A DNA stretch of 64,000 nucleotides from Streptomyces sp. P9-A2 (GCF_036634175.1 NZ_JAZIFX010000001.1:7006001-7070000), one strand, 5' to 3'; shown: positions 41,823 to 50,106, counted from the stretch's first letter. The notes: a model not told the origin generated them from the letters alone. A program made the numbers and translations.

Positions 41823-42469
41823 ACCGAACGGCACTCGGCCTCGCGATAGGGGCCGGATATTTTCTCGGACGGACGAAGAAACTGAAGATGGCGGTCGCCG
41901 TCGGCGGCCTGGTGGCAGGCAAGAAGCTGAACCTCGGCCCACGGATGATCGGCGACCTGGTGTCCACGCAGCTGCGGAACAACCCGCAGTTCAAGGAACT
42001 GGGGGACCAGCTGCGCGGGGACCTGCGCGGCGCCGGCAAGGCGGCCTCCGGGGCCCTGGTGGAGCGGCAGCTCGACGCCCTCGCCGGCAAGCTGCACGGG
42101 CGTACCGCCGAGATGCGCGACCGGCTGAGCGGTGCGGGCGGCCGGCCGGACCGCGAGGCGGAGGACGACGAGTACGACGAGGACGAGGCCGCCGAGTACG
42201 ACGAGGACGACGAACCGGACGGCGAGGAGTCGGAACCGCCCCCCGAGCGGCCGTCGAAGAGGGCCCCGTCGAAGGAGGAGGCCAAGAAGGCCCCGGCGAA
42301 GAAGACTCCTGCCAAGAAGGCCCCCGCGAAGAAGGCGCCTGCGGGGAAGGCCGCCCCGGCGAAGAAGGCCGCGGCCAAGAAGACGGCCGACAGGAAGACC
42401 ACGGCCGCGCGGACGGCCTCGTCCCGGGGCACCCGCTCCCGCACCTCGAAGGGAGGCGGTGAACGATGA
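41819..42469 (+). CDS. gvpY: Gas vesicle-associated protein GvpY (histone-like basic tail)
   Basis: 216 residues. The N-terminus has a Gly/Ala-rich possible membrane-associating segment (ALGLAIGAGYFLGRTKKLKM), then a helical domain (about 40-110), an acidic stretch near residues 118-145 (DDEYDEDEAAEYDEDDE), and a Lys/Ala/Pro-rich C-terminus with KKAPAKK-type repeats like those of histone H1 or HupS. It is known only from actinobacterial gvp clusters, function unknown. The basic tail suggests binding to nucleic acid or to an acidic partner such as GvpZ. Overlaps both neighbours by 4 bp. Confidence 0.85.
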   Translation: MNRTALGLAIGAGYFLGRTKKLKMAVAVGGLVAGKKLNLGPRMIGDLVSTQLRNNPQFKELGDQLRGDLRGAGKAASGALVERQLDALAGKLHGRTAEMRDRLSGAGGRPDREAEDDEYDEDEAAEYDEDDEPDGEESEPPPERPSKRAPSKEEAKKAPAKKTPAKKAPAKKAPAGKAAPAKKAAAKKTADRKTTAARTASSRGTRSRTSKGGGER

Positions 42470-43611
42470 CCGACGCACTCGGATCGGCCACGTCCGCCGC
42501 GCGCGAGCGGACGTCGAAGAACCCGCTCGCCGACGTGGCCCAGAGCGAGGCCGCCGACCGCCTGAAGGCGGAACTGCAGGATTACCTCGCGGCCCAGGCC
42601 ACCCGTCTGCTGACCGGTGCCGGCCGCAAACTCGGCGAGACGACCGGCAAGCTCACCGACATCGCCGAGGGCAACAGTTCCGGATTCGCCAAGCTGGCGC
42701 TCGACGGCGGCCGTAAACTCGCCGAGGGCAAGAGCCCTCTGCGCACCGCCGTCGAACTGGGCGCCTCGCGCGTCAAGGACAACGTGATGGGTGCCTTCAA
42801 GGGCCTGCTGGGCGGCAAGGGCAAGGGCAAGCGCTCGGCGGGGAAGAAGCCCACCGTCATCATCGAGCACATCGATGTCGGCGTCCCGCTGCGCACCGCC
42901 TACGACCAGTGGACCCAGTACCAGGACTTCAGCACCTTCGCGAAGGGTGTCAAGAGCGCCAGTAAGGGCGACGACACCACCTCGGACTGGCAGCTGAAGG
43001 TCTTCTGGTCCAACCGCAGCTGGAAGGCGAAGACCACCGAGCAGGTCCCCGACTACCGCATCGTCTGGTCCTCCGAGGGTGCCAAGGGCACCACGAAGGG
43101 CGTCGTCTCCTTCCACCAACTCGCCGACAACCTCACCCGGGTCCTCCTGGTCATCGAGTACTACCCCGCCGGCCTGTTCGAGAAGACCGGCAACATCTGG
43201 CGCGCCCAGGGCCGCCGGGCCCGGCTCGACCTGAAGAACTTCGCCCGCTTCATCACGTTCAAGGGCGAGGCCGAGGACGGCTGGCGCGGCGAGATCCAGG
43301 ACGGGGAAGTGGTCCGCAGCCACGAGGACGCCGTCGCCGAGGAGGAGGAAGCCTCGCGCGACGAGGCGGCCGACGAGGACGAGGCGGCCGGCGAAGGCGA
43401 GACGGACGAGGAACTGGAGGGCGACGAGGAGCCGGAGGCCGAGTACGAGGACGACGCGTACGAGGAGACGGACGAAGCCGCGGAGGACGGAGAACCGGCG
43501 GAGGACGCCTACGAGGACGAGGAACGGGCGGAGGACACCTACGAGGACGAGGAGGAGGAAGGCGAGGGCGAGTACGAGCCCGAGTACGCCGAGGGCGGGA
43601 GCCGACGATGA
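42466..43611 (+). CDS. gvpZ: Gas vesicle-associated SRPBCC protein GvpZ
   Basis: 381 residues in three parts. Residues 1-120 are helical and basic (FKGLLGGKGKGKRSAGKKP); about 125-285 is a START/SRPBCC polyketide-cyclase-like domain (IEHIDVGVPLRTAYDQWTQY, WRAQGRRARLDLKNFARFI); the last 95 residues are overwhelmingly Glu/Asp (EEEEASRDEAADEDEAAGEG). Found with gvpY in actinobacterial clusters. The acidic tail is the charge complement of the GvpY tail, so the two may pair. Overlaps neighbours by 4 bp. Confidence 0.85.
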   Translation: MTDALGSATSAARERTSKNPLADVAQSEAADRLKAELQDYLAAQATRLLTGAGRKLGETTGKLTDIAEGNSSGFAKLALDGGRKLAEGKSPLRTAVELGASRVKDNVMGAFKGLLGGKGKGKRSAGKKPTVIIEHIDVGVPLRTAYDQWTQYQDFSTFAKGVKSASKGDDTTSDWQLKVFWSNRSWKAKTTEQVPDYRIVWSSEGAKGTTKGVVSFHQLADNLTRVLLVIEYYPAGLFEKTGNIWRAQGRRARLDLKNFARFITFKGEAEDGWRGEIQDGEVVRSHEDAVAEEEEASRDEAADEDEAAGEGETDEELEGDEEPEAEYEDDAYEETDEAAEDGEPAEDAYEDEERAEDTYEDEEEEGEGEYEPEYAEGGSRR

Positions 43612-44006
43612 CCACACCCGGCCGCTTCCCTGAGCCGTACGGCCAGGGGAGCGGCGCCAACCTCGCGGACATCCTCGAGCGGGTGCTCGACAAGGGCATC
43701 GTCATCGCGGGCGACATCCGCATCAACCTGCTCGACATCGAACTGCTCACCATCAAACTGCGGCTCGTCATCGCTTCCGTCGACAAGGCGAAGGAGATGG
43801 GGATCGACTGGTGGGAGACGGACCCGGCGCTGTCCTCACGCGCCCGCCGCTCCGAACTGGCGAAGGAGAACGCTGAGTTGCGTGAGCGGCTGGCCGAACT
43901 GGAGACCGGCCGCCAGGAGGAGACCGGCCGTTCACTGGAGACCGGCCGTCAGCAGGGGGCCGACCGTCAGCGGGAGGCCGACCGTCCACACAGGGAGGCC
44001 CCGTGA
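43608..44006 (+). CDS. gvpJ: Gas vesicle protein GvpJ (GvpA family)
   Basis: 132 residues. GvpA-type core at about residues 15-70: NLADILERVLDKGIVIAGDI, RINLLDIELLTIKLRLVIAS, VDKAKEMGIDWWETDP, followed by a heptad-like charged helix (SELAKENAELRERLAELE) and a degenerate repeat tail (ETGR and ADRQREADR units). GvpJ is a minor shell or nucleation component. Overlaps gvpZ and gvpL by 4 bp each. Confidence 0.9.
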   Translation: MTTPGRFPEPYGQGSGANLADILERVLDKGIVIAGDIRINLLDIELLTIKLRLVIASVDKAKEMGIDWWETDPALSSRARRSELAKENAELRERLAELETGRQEETGRSLETGRQQGADRQREADRPHREAP

Positions 44007-44788
44007 CCGGACTGCGGTACGTCTACGCCGTCTGCCGGCCCTTCGGCGCTCCGCTCCAGGCGCAGTTGGCCGGTGTGGCGGGGGATCCGCCCCGGCTGCT
44101 GACCCACCACGGCCTGGTGGTCGTCGTCAGCCACGTACCGGAGGCGGACTTCGCCGAGGAGCCCTTCCGCGCGCATCTGGAGGATCTCGACTGGCTGACC
44201 ACGACCGCCCGCGCGCACCAGGGTGTCATCGACGCCCTCACCACCGTCACGACGCCGCTGCCGCTGCGGCTCGGCACCGTGTTCCGCGACGACAGCGGCG
44301 TACGGACGATGGTGGAGGCGCGCGAGGAGAGCTTCCTGCGGACGCTGGCCCGGTTGGACGGCCGGGTCGAATGGGGCGTGAAGGTCTTCGTCGAGGCGGA
44401 GCAGACGCCGGACCCCGCCGCCGCACCGCCCCCGCGCAAGCCCGCCTCGGGCCGGGACTACCTGCGCCAACGGCGCATGGAGACGAAATCGCACGACGAC
44501 CTGTGGCAGCGGGCCGAGGCTTTCTCGACCCACCTGCACGAGACGCTTTCCGGCCGCGCCGAGGATTCCCGGTTGCACGCACCGCAGAATCCCACGCTCT
44601 CCGGCGCCTCGGGGCGCAATGTGCTGAATGCGGCCTACCTCGTGCCGCGGGCGGAGTCCGAGGAATTCGTGGAAACGGTGGAACGGACGAGGGACGGGGC
44701 GCCCGGAATACGGGTGGAACTCACCGGCCCCTGGGCGGCCTATTCGTTCGCCGGGGAGGAATCGGTGGCGGGGGAGGAGGGGGCATGA
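44003..44788 (+). CDS. gvpL: Gas vesicle protein GvpL (GvpL/F family)
   Basis: 261 residues, second GvpL/F paralogue: GLRYVYAVCRPFGAPLQAQL, LTTTARAHQGVIDALTTVTT, LPLRLGTVFRDD, RTLARLDGRVEWGVKVF and the C-terminal VELTGPWAAYSFAGEE. It carries a basic insertion (RKPASGRDYLRQRRMETK) absent from GvpF here. Probably an assembly chaperone for GvpA/J. GTG start overlapping gvpJ; overlaps gvpS by 4 bp. Confidence 0.92.
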   Translation: MTGLRYVYAVCRPFGAPLQAQLAGVAGDPPRLLTHHGLVVVVSHVPEADFAEEPFRAHLEDLDWLTTTARAHQGVIDALTTVTTPLPLRLGTVFRDDSGVRTMVEAREESFLRTLARLDGRVEWGVKVFVEAEQTPDPAAAPPPRKPASGRDYLRQRRMETKSHDDLWQRAEAFSTHLHETLSGRAEDSRLHAPQNPTLSGASGRNVLNAAYLVPRAESEEFVETVERTRDGAPGIRVELTGPWAAYSFAGEESVAGEEGA

Positions 44789-44973
44789 CCGTCGTCGAAC
44801 GCCGGGAGATAGCCCTGGTGGATCTGCTCGACCGGCTCCTGGCCGGCGGCGTCGTCATCACCGGCGACCTCACGTTGCGCATCGCGGACGTCGACCTGGT
44901 CCGTATCGACCTCAACGCGCTCATCAGCTCGGTCAACGCGAACGTTCCGTCGCCCTTCGAGGAGTCGCGGTGA
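44785..44973 (+). CDS. gvpS: Gas vesicle protein GvpS (minimal GvpA-type)
   Basis: 62 residues, almost only the GvpA core: IALVDLLDRLLAGGVVITGD, LTLRIADVDLVRIDLNALIS, ending SVNANVPSPFEESR. It is the smallest of the three GvpA-like proteins in this cluster (GvpA 144, GvpJ 132). Overlaps gvpL (ATGA) and gvpK (GTGA). Role as shell component or adaptor unknown. Confidence 0.9.
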   Translation: MTVVERREIALVDLLDRLLAGGVVITGDLTLRIADVDLVRIDLNALISSVNANVPSPFEESR

Positions 44974-45389
44974 CGGCCACCCCGGACGACCCTCATGCCG
45001 AGCCGCACGGAGGCCGGGGTGACCAGGGAGACCGGGGTGACCAGGGAGACCGGCGTGACCGGGGAGACCGGCGTGACCGGGGTGACCAGGGTGACCGGGG
45101 TGGCCCTGGCGGCCGGCGCAACCGGCTCGACCTGGATCCGGACACGGTCGAACGCGACCTGGTCAAACTGGTGCTCACCGTCGTGGAACTGCTGCGCCAG
45201 CTCATGGAGCGCCAGGCGTTGCGCCGGTTCGACGAGGGAGACCTGACGGAGGAGCAGGAGGAGCGCATCGGGCTCACCCTCATGCTCCTCGGGGACCGGA
45301 TGGCGGAACTGCGGGACCGTTACGGACTGCGGCCCGAGGACCTGAATCTGGACCTCGGGCCGCTCGGACCGCTGCTGCCACGGGACTGA
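44970..45389 (+). CDS. gvpK: Gas vesicle protein GvpK with collagen-like repeat insertion
   Basis: 139 residues. The GvpK domain is C-terminal (about 52-139): DTVERDLVKLVLTVVELLRQ, LMERQALRRFDEGDLTEEQE, ERIGLTLMLLGDRMAEL. The N-terminal part (residues 17-43) is nine tandem tripeptides of GDQ/GDR/RDR type encoded by a 9-bp minisatellite. GvpK takes part in vesicle assembly. Last gene of the cluster, GTG start overlapping gvpS; a 21-bp-stem terminator follows directly. Confidence 0.92.
   Translation: MTATPDDPHAEPHGGRGDQGDRGDQGDRRDRGDRRDRGDQGDRGGPGGRRNRLDLDPDTVERDLVKLVLTVVELLRQLMERQALRRFDEGDLTEEQEERIGLTLMLLGDRMAELRDRYGLRPEDLNLDLGPLGPLLPRD
45018..45098 (+). repeat. 9-bp minisatellite inside gvpK
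   Basis: Nine consecutive 9-bp units (GGTGACCAG, GGAGACCGG, CGTGACCGG and variants) in frame, encoding Gly-Asp-Gln, Gly-Asp-Arg and Arg-Asp-Arg tripeptides. Unit number is likely to vary between strains. Confidence 0.85.
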
Positions 45390-45391
45390 GC

Positions 45392-45440
45392 CCCCAAGGG
45401 CCCGGTGACGGGAAGTTTCCCCGTCACCGGGCCCTTGGGG
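45392..45440 (+). terminator. Long-stem terminator of the gvp cluster
   Basis: Perfect 21-bp stem (arms 45392-45412 and 45420-45440) with a 7-base loop, starting 3 bp after the gvpK stop. The arms begin CCCCAAGGGCCC and end GGGCCCTTGGGG. It also lies 36 bp beyond the stop of the convergent small gene, so it can act on both strands. Confidence 0.92.
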
Positions 45441-45475
45441 CTGCGTCGGCCGTCATCACAAGCCCGGCCGTCACC

Positions 45476-45646
45476 TCACCACCTGTACCAGCGGCCCCTG
45501 CCCCCGCCCGCCGTCGTGCTGCGCATGAGGAATCCCAGCAGCCACACGACGAGAACGGCCAAGGCGATCCACCAGAGCACCTTCACCGCGAAGCCGGCGC
45601 CGAAAAGAACCAGGGCCAGAAGCAGAACGAGCAGAATGGGAACCAT
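45476..45646 (-). CDS. Small hydrophobic membrane protein (56 aa)
   Basis: 56 residues: MVPILLVLLLALVLFGAGFA, VKVLWWIALAVLVVWLLGFL, then RSTTAGGGRGRWYRW. Two transmembrane helices and a short basic, aromatic tail. Ribosome-binding site GGAGG lies 8 bp before the ATG. Conserved small hydrophobic proteins with the same RGRWYRW-type end are common in Streptomyces; function unknown. It is too short and too poor in motifs for a firmer call, but start signal, codon usage and conservation support it. Confidence 0.8.
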   Translation of the reverse strand: MVPILLVLLLALVLFGAGFAVKVLWWIALAVLVVWLLGFLMRSTTAGGGRGRWYRW

Positions 45647-45688
45647 GATGTCGACCTCCTGCCTTTCTGATGGCCCGGAATTCGGGTT

Positions 45689-46510
45689 TCACGCTTCCTT
45701 CCGGCACAGAATCTCTCCGTGCAGCACGCTGAACCAGCCGTCGTCCCGCGCGCCCCATTCCCGCCAGGCCCGTGCCGCCGCCCGCAGCTGCCCACCGTTG
45801 GCGTGGCCCTGTTCGGTGGCCCGCTCGGCGTAGGCCGACGCCACCGTGCGGTCCGCCCACAGACCGCTCCACCAGGCCCGCTCCTCATCGGTCGAGAAGG
45901 TCCAGGTGCCCGAGCCGGCGGTGACGTCCGTGAGTCCCGCGGCCAGCGCCCAGGACTTCAGCCGCCGTCCGGCGTCCGGTTCGCCGCCGTTGGCCCGCGC
46001 CACCCGCCGGTACAGCTCCAGCCAGTCGTCCATGCCCCGCGACGGGGGATACCAGGTCATCGCCGCGTAGTCCGCGTCGCGGACGGCGATGTACCCGCCC
46101 GGCCTGGTCACCCGTGCCATCTCGCGCAGCGCCCGCACCGGATCCCCCACGTGCTGGAGCACCTGATGGGCATGGACCACACAGAACGTGTCGTCCGGGA
46201 AGTCCAGCGCGTGCACGTCGCCCACCGTGAAGGAGGTGTTCGCCAGCCCTCGCGCGGCCGCCGTGGCACGGGCCTGCTCCAGGACGCCCGGAGCCCGGTC
46301 GAGACCGGTGACGTGCCCGTCGGGGGCGAGCGACGCCAGGTCCGCGGTGATGGTGCCGGGCCCGCATCCGATGTCCAGGATCCGCATGTCGGGCCGCAGC
46401 GCCCCGAGGAGGTACGCGGCCGAGTTGGCCGCGGTCCGCCAGGTGTGCGACCGCAGCACCGACTCGTGGTGCCCGTGGGTGTAGACAGCGGTCTCTCGCG
46501 GTGCCGACAT
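45689..46510 (-). CDS. SAM-dependent methyltransferase (class I)
   Basis: 273 residues. Motif I ILDIGCGPGTITADLASLAP, acidic loop VTGLDRAPGVLEQAR, motif II HALDFPDDTFCVVHAHQVLQ, motif III VTRPGGYIAVRDADY. It resembles UbiE/COQ5-like small-molecule methyltransferases; the substrate is unknown. The start at 46510 (MSAPRETAVYTHGHHESVLR) is supported by family length; the upstream frame is non-conserved. Divergent from the ABC-F gene. Confidence 0.9.
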   Translation of the reverse strand: MSAPRETAVYTHGHHESVLRSHTWRTAANSAAYLLGALRPDMRILDIGCGPGTITADLASLAPDGHVTGLDRAPGVLEQARATAAARGLANTSFTVGDVHALDFPDDTFCVVHAHQVLQHVGDPVRALREMARVTRPGGYIAVRDADYAAMTWYPPSRGMDDWLELYRRVARANGGEPDAGRRLKSWALAAGLTDVTAGSGTWTFSTDEERAWWSGLWADRTVASAYAERATEQGHANGGQLRAAARAWREWGARDDGWFSVLHGEILCRKEA

Positions 46511-46691
46511 GGTGAACCCGTCCCGTCCCGTCGCGTACGTATCGTCCGAACGACTGTCACGGTAAGGGCTCTGGCCGTATGGTGAGACATGCATTTCACC
46601 ATGTGGACGGTGAGGATGTTCGGGGGCGTCGCCGGGCCCGAGGGGCGAAACGGTTTGCCACCCGTGCCGGCGCCCCGGACAATGGCCTCCC

Positions 46692-48311
46692 ATGGGTCAC
46701 CTCGAAGCCGCGCATCTGGAGTACTTCCTTCCCGACGGGAGGGCACTCCTGGGCGACGTGTCCTTCCGGGTGGGAGAAGGGGCCGTCATGGCCCTGGTCG
46801 GACCCAACGGCGCGGGCAAGACGACCCTCCTGCGCCTCCTGGCCGGCGAACTGAAGCCGCACGGCGGGACGGTCACGGTCAGCGGCGGGCTCGGCGTCAT
46901 GCGCCAGTTCGTGGGCTCCGTACGCGACGAGACGACCGTGCGCGACCTCCTCGTCTCCGTCGCCACGCCCCGCATCCGCGAAGCGGCCCGCACCGTGGAC
47001 AAGGCCGAGCACGCCCTCCTCACAGTCGACGACGAGGCCGCCCAGCTGGGGTACGCGCAGGCCCTCGCCGACTGGGCGGAGGCGCGCGGCTACGAGGCCG
47101 AGACGATGTGGGACATGTGCACGACGGCCGCGCTCGGCGTCCCGTACGACCAGGCGCAGTGGCGCCAGGTGCGCACCCTCTCCGGCGGCGAACAGAAACG
47201 CCTGGTCCTCGAGGCACTCCTGCGCGGCACCGACGAGGTCCTGCTCCTCGACGAGCCCGACAACTACCTCGACGTGCCCGGCAAGCGCTGGCTGGAGGAG
47301 CGGCTCGAACAGACCCGCAAGACCGTGCTGTTCGTGTCCCACGACCGGGAACTGCTCGCCCGCGCGGCCCAGCGCATCGTCTCCCTCGAACCGAGCCCCA
47401 CCGGCGCCGACGCCTGGGTGCACGGCGGCGGCTTCGCCACCTACCACGAGGCCCGCCGCGAACGCTTCGCCCGCTTCGAGGAGTTGCGCCGACGGTGGGA
47501 CGAGAAGCACGCCCAGCTGAAGAAGCTCGTGCTGAACCTCCGTCAGGCCGCCTCCGTCAGCCACGACATGGCGTCCCGGTACCAGGCGGCGCAGACTCGG
47601 CTGCGCAAGTTCGAGGAGGCCGGCCCGCCGCCGGAGCCGCCGCGCGAGCAGGACATCAGGATGCGGCTCAAGGGCGGCCGGACCGGAGTCCGCGCGGTCA
47701 CCTGCGAGCAGCTCGAACTCACCGGTCTGATGAAACCCTTCGACCTGGAGGTCTTCTACGGCGAACGGGTCGCCGTCCTCGGCTCCAACGGCTCCGGCAA
47801 GTCGCACTTCCTGCGCCTGCTCGCCGGGGACGAGGTGAGCCACACCGGCGGCTGGCGGCTCGGCGCCCGGGTCGTGCCCGGACACTTCGCGCAGACGCAC
47901 GCACACCCCGAACTGGAGGGCCGCGCTCTTCTGGACATCCTGTGGAAGGAGCACGCCCAGGACCGGGGCGCCGCCATGTCCCGGCTGCGCCGCTACGAAC
48001 TGACCGGCCAGGCCGAGCAGGCCTTCGAACGGCTCTCCGGCGGCCAGCAGGCCAGGTTCCAGATCCTGCTGCTCGAGCTCCAGGGCGTCACCGCGCTGCT
48101 GCTGGACGAGCCGACGGACAACCTGGACCTGGAGTCGGCGGAGGCACTCCAGGAAGGCCTGGAAGCCTTCGAGGGCACGGTCGTGGCCGTCACGCACGAC
48201 CGCTGGTTCGCCCGCTCCTTCGACCGCTACCTGGTCTTCGGCAGCGACGGCAGGGTCCGGGAGACGCCCGAACCGGTGTGGGACGAACGCAGGGTGGAAC
48301 GGGCCCGGTAG
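46692..48311 (+). CDS. ABC-F family ATP-binding protein
   Basis: 539 residues with two ATPase domains and no membrane segments. Domain 1: Walker A LVGPNGAGKTTLLRLLAG, signature LSGGEQKRLVLEALL, Walker B VLLLDEPDNYLDVPG. Inter-domain linker at about 255-320 (RWDEKHAQLKKLV). Domain 2: Walker A VLGSNGSGKSHFLRLLAG (His replaces the usual second Thr/Ser), signature LSGGQQARFQILLLE, Walker B LLLDEPTDNLDLESA. ABC-F proteins act on the ribosome in translation control or antibiotic protection; the specific role is unclear. Confidence 0.93.
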   Translation: MGHLEAAHLEYFLPDGRALLGDVSFRVGEGAVMALVGPNGAGKTTLLRLLAGELKPHGGTVTVSGGLGVMRQFVGSVRDETTVRDLLVSVATPRIREAARTVDKAEHALLTVDDEAAQLGYAQALADWAEARGYEAETMWDMCTTAALGVPYDQAQWRQVRTLSGGEQKRLVLEALLRGTDEVLLLDEPDNYLDVPGKRWLEERLEQTRKTVLFVSHDRELLARAAQRIVSLEPSPTGADAWVHGGGFATYHEARRERFARFEELRRRWDEKHAQLKKLVLNLRQAASVSHDMASRYQAAQTRLRKFEEAGPPPEPPREQDIRMRLKGGRTGVRAVTCEQLELTGLMKPFDLEVFYGERVAVLGSNGSGKSHFLRLLAGDEVSHTGGWRLGARVVPGHFAQTHAHPELEGRALLDILWKEHAQDRGAAMSRLRRYELTGQAEQAFERLSGGQQARFQILLLELQGVTALLLDEPTDNLDLESAEALQEGLEAFEGTVVAVTHDRWFARSFDRYLVFGSDGRVRETPEPVWDERRVERAR

Positions 48312-48445
48312 CCCCAGCGGGTCCGGTCGGCGCAACGGGCCCGGCGCCCGGGATGTTCGTAGAGTGGACACAGGGACGCGGGGACTCGCGGCCTCCCCGG
48401 GCGGGTGCCCGGACCGCAGGACGCACACGACGAGCGGGGCACACG

Positions 48446-48703
48446 ATGACCGGAGTCGAGCCGGACCGCCTGGACGACCAGCAGCTCATGAAGGAGCTGG
48501 AAACCATCCACCGCACGCGCCACGACACCCTGCTGTACGCCTCCGACGACGCTCTGCGGGCCCACAACGGGCGCATGGCTCAGCTGGAGGGCGAGTACCT
48601 GCGCCGCAACCCCCGCCGCTTGGTGGCGGCGGGCCGCACCCGTGAAGGGGCCCGGGAGCGCGGCGGCACGGGCACGGCGACCCCCGCGGACCCGGGCACT
48701 TGA
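48446..48703 (+). CDS. DUF6158-like small protein
   Basis: 85 residues: a helical, acidic/basic core (RLDDQQLMKELETIHRTRHD, TLLYASDDALRAHNGRMAQL, EGEYLRRNPRRLV) and a disordered tail. Resembles small Streptomyces proteins annotated DUF6158; function unknown. Overlaps the next gene by 4 bp (TTGA, TTG or an internal start), so co-expression is likely. Confidence 0.75.
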   Translation: MTGVEPDRLDDQQLMKELETIHRTRHDTLLYASDDALRAHNGRMAQLEGEYLRRNPRRLVAAGRTREGARERGGTGTATPADPGT

Positions 48704-48930
48704 CCGACGGGCCCGGCCCGGGGCCTGACGGCTGCCGGACCGGGCCCGTGCGACGGCCGCCGACCCGGGACTCCGCCCTCGAAGCCCTCGAAGAATCCTG
48801 GAACGCAGCTCCCGAGACGGTCCGGGTCCACCCGACGAGCCGGGAGCTGATGCGCGTGCTGACCTCACTGCACCACCGCAGCAACCCGAGGCTGACACGG
48901 CTGGCCAAGCGCGCGGGTGTGCCGTTCTGA
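48700..48930 (+). CDS. Hypothetical small protein
   Basis: About 76 residues with an irregular start codon; translation may start at a later GTG (48748). The C-terminal half (SALEALEESWNAAPETVRVH, PTSRELMRVLTSLHHRSNPR) is helical. The motif RELMRVL with following His also appears in the protein at 49319-49711 (RELMRTLSRRH). Function unknown. Confidence 0.5.
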   Translation: MTDGPGPGPDGCRTGPVRRPPTRDSALEALEESWNAAPETVRVHPTSRELMRVLTSLHHRSNPRLTRLAKRAGVPF

Positions 48931-49000
48931 CCTGCCGGCCAAAGCGTGCGTTCCAGCTGGGCTCAGAAGATCACTGTTCCTGCGATCACTGTGAGGGGCC

Positions 49001-49282
49001 ATGGCCGTCACGTACTTGATGCTCGCGCGGCTGCCGGAAGGGGGCTTGGGCGCCTTCGACGCTTATGAAAGCGCCGTTTTGCCGCTCCTTGCCGAGCACG
49101 GGGGGCGTCTTCAGCGCCGATTGCGCACGCTGGACGATCGGGTCGAGGCCCACCTTGTGACCTTTCCCGACAGTGAGGCCTTCGCTGCCTACCGAGCGGA
49201 TCCCAGGCGTTCTACCGCGGCACCGCTGCTGGATTCGTCCGGGGCAGTGATCGAACTACTCGCGGTGCGCGACGTGGAGTGA
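49001..49282 (+). CDS. DUF1330-like ferredoxin-fold protein
   Basis: 93 residues: TYLMLARLPEGGLGAFDAYE, LLAEHGGRLQRRLRTLDDRV and AHLVTFPDSEAFAAYRADPR. This is the dimeric alpha/beta-barrel (DUF1330/EthD-like) pattern. Probably a small dimer without assigned function. Codon usage is a little less GC-biased in its first third (GCTTATGAAAGCGCC) than in its neighbours. Confidence 0.75.
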   Translation: MAVTYLMLARLPEGGLGAFDAYESAVLPLLAEHGGRLQRRLRTLDDRVEAHLVTFPDSEAFAAYRADPRRSTAAPLLDSSGAVIELLAVRDVE

Positions 49283-49318
49283 CTGTAACGAACGACCGTT
49301 GACGGAGCCGGCGGGCCC

Positions 49319-49711
49319 CTACGCGTTCTCCGTCTCCCGGGACCGCGTCAGCGCCTCGGCCAGTTCCTGCACGTTGTCGTAGTGGGCCCGCCGGGGCAGG
49401 TGTTCCAGCGTGTCGACGAGTGTGTCCGGAGCGTGCCGTCGGCTCAGGGTGCGCATCAGCTCGCGCGGACCCGCGGGGAACGCCCCGCGGCCCAGGATCC
49501 TGGCCAGTTCCAGCCGCACCGACTCCAGTGATGTCGGCGCGCGACCCGGCGTCACCGGGCCGCGTGCCACCTCCGGGTCGTCCTCGGCGGACGGCTCCGG
49601 GTCGTTCCACTCCTCGGACCGGGTGGGGTGCCCCGACCTCAGCAGGCCCTGCAGTTCGTGCTTCATCTCGTCGTCGCGGTGGGCGCTCAGCCGGTTGCTG
49701 CCTCGCTGCAT
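49319..49711 (-). CDS. DUF2795-like small protein
   Basis: About 130 residues. The C-terminal two thirds (LELARILGRGAFPAGPRELM, RTLSRRHAPDTLVDTLEHLP, YDNVQELAEAL) fit the DUF2795 pattern (A-x-FPA, helix, L-x-x-LP, Y-x-N/S-V-x-E). The N-terminus is acidic and disordered. The start at 49711 (MQRGSNRLS) has a GGAGGG upstream. Function unknown. Confidence 0.7.
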   Translation of the reverse strand: MQRGSNRLSAHRDDEMKHELQGLLRSGHPTRSEEWNDPEPSAEDDPEVARGPVTPGRAPTSLESVRLELARILGRGAFPAGPRELMRTLSRRHAPDTLVDTLEHLPRRAHYDNVQELAEALTRSRETENA

Positions 49712-49851
49712 GTTTCCCTCCAGGTGGTTCAAGGTTCGTACCGCGTACCCGGAGGGCGGAGACCGACACGGGGTTCGTCGGCCGGATCGTCACCTCATCG
49801 GCACCGGGCCCGTGCGCTGCCGGTTTGCCCCGGGAACGGCGGGAGACCCGG

Positions 49852-50106
49852 ATGTCTCACCCGTACGTGCCTCTGCCCGCCTCCTGGGAAGGGACCGCCA
49901 TGGCGGTGCTCGCAGTGCTCGTCCCGCCACTCATGCTCGGCATCCTGATCATGCTGGGCCGTTACGAGGATCTTCTGCTGCCCGGCGTGCGTGAGCAGGC
50001 CCCCGACGGCGTCCCCGCACCGCAGGACGTGGGTCCCCGGGCCGGTCCCGCGGCCGCCGCGTCCACCGGCCGGACGGACCCGGGCGGGTTCACCGGCGGC
50101 TCCTGA
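49852..50106 (+). CDS. Small single-pass membrane protein
   Basis: 84 residues: MSHPYVPLPASWEGTAMAVL, one helix AVLAVLVPPLMLGILIMLGR, then a Pro/Ala/Gly-rich tail. No recognised family. Start chosen by the RBS-like GGGAGA before it. Lies in a run of short species-variable genes. Confidence 0.6.
   Translation: MSHPYVPLPASWEGTAMAVLAVLVPPLMLGILIMLGRYEDLLLPGVREQAPDGVPAPQDVGPRAGPAAAASTGRTDPGGFTGGS

Noticed and set aside
41722..43617. A 631-residue antisense frame opposite gvpY and gvpZ
   Set aside because: It is the mirror of real coding sequence with normal codon bias on the plus strand; the repeated Leu/Val/Phe runs reflect acidic codons read backwards.
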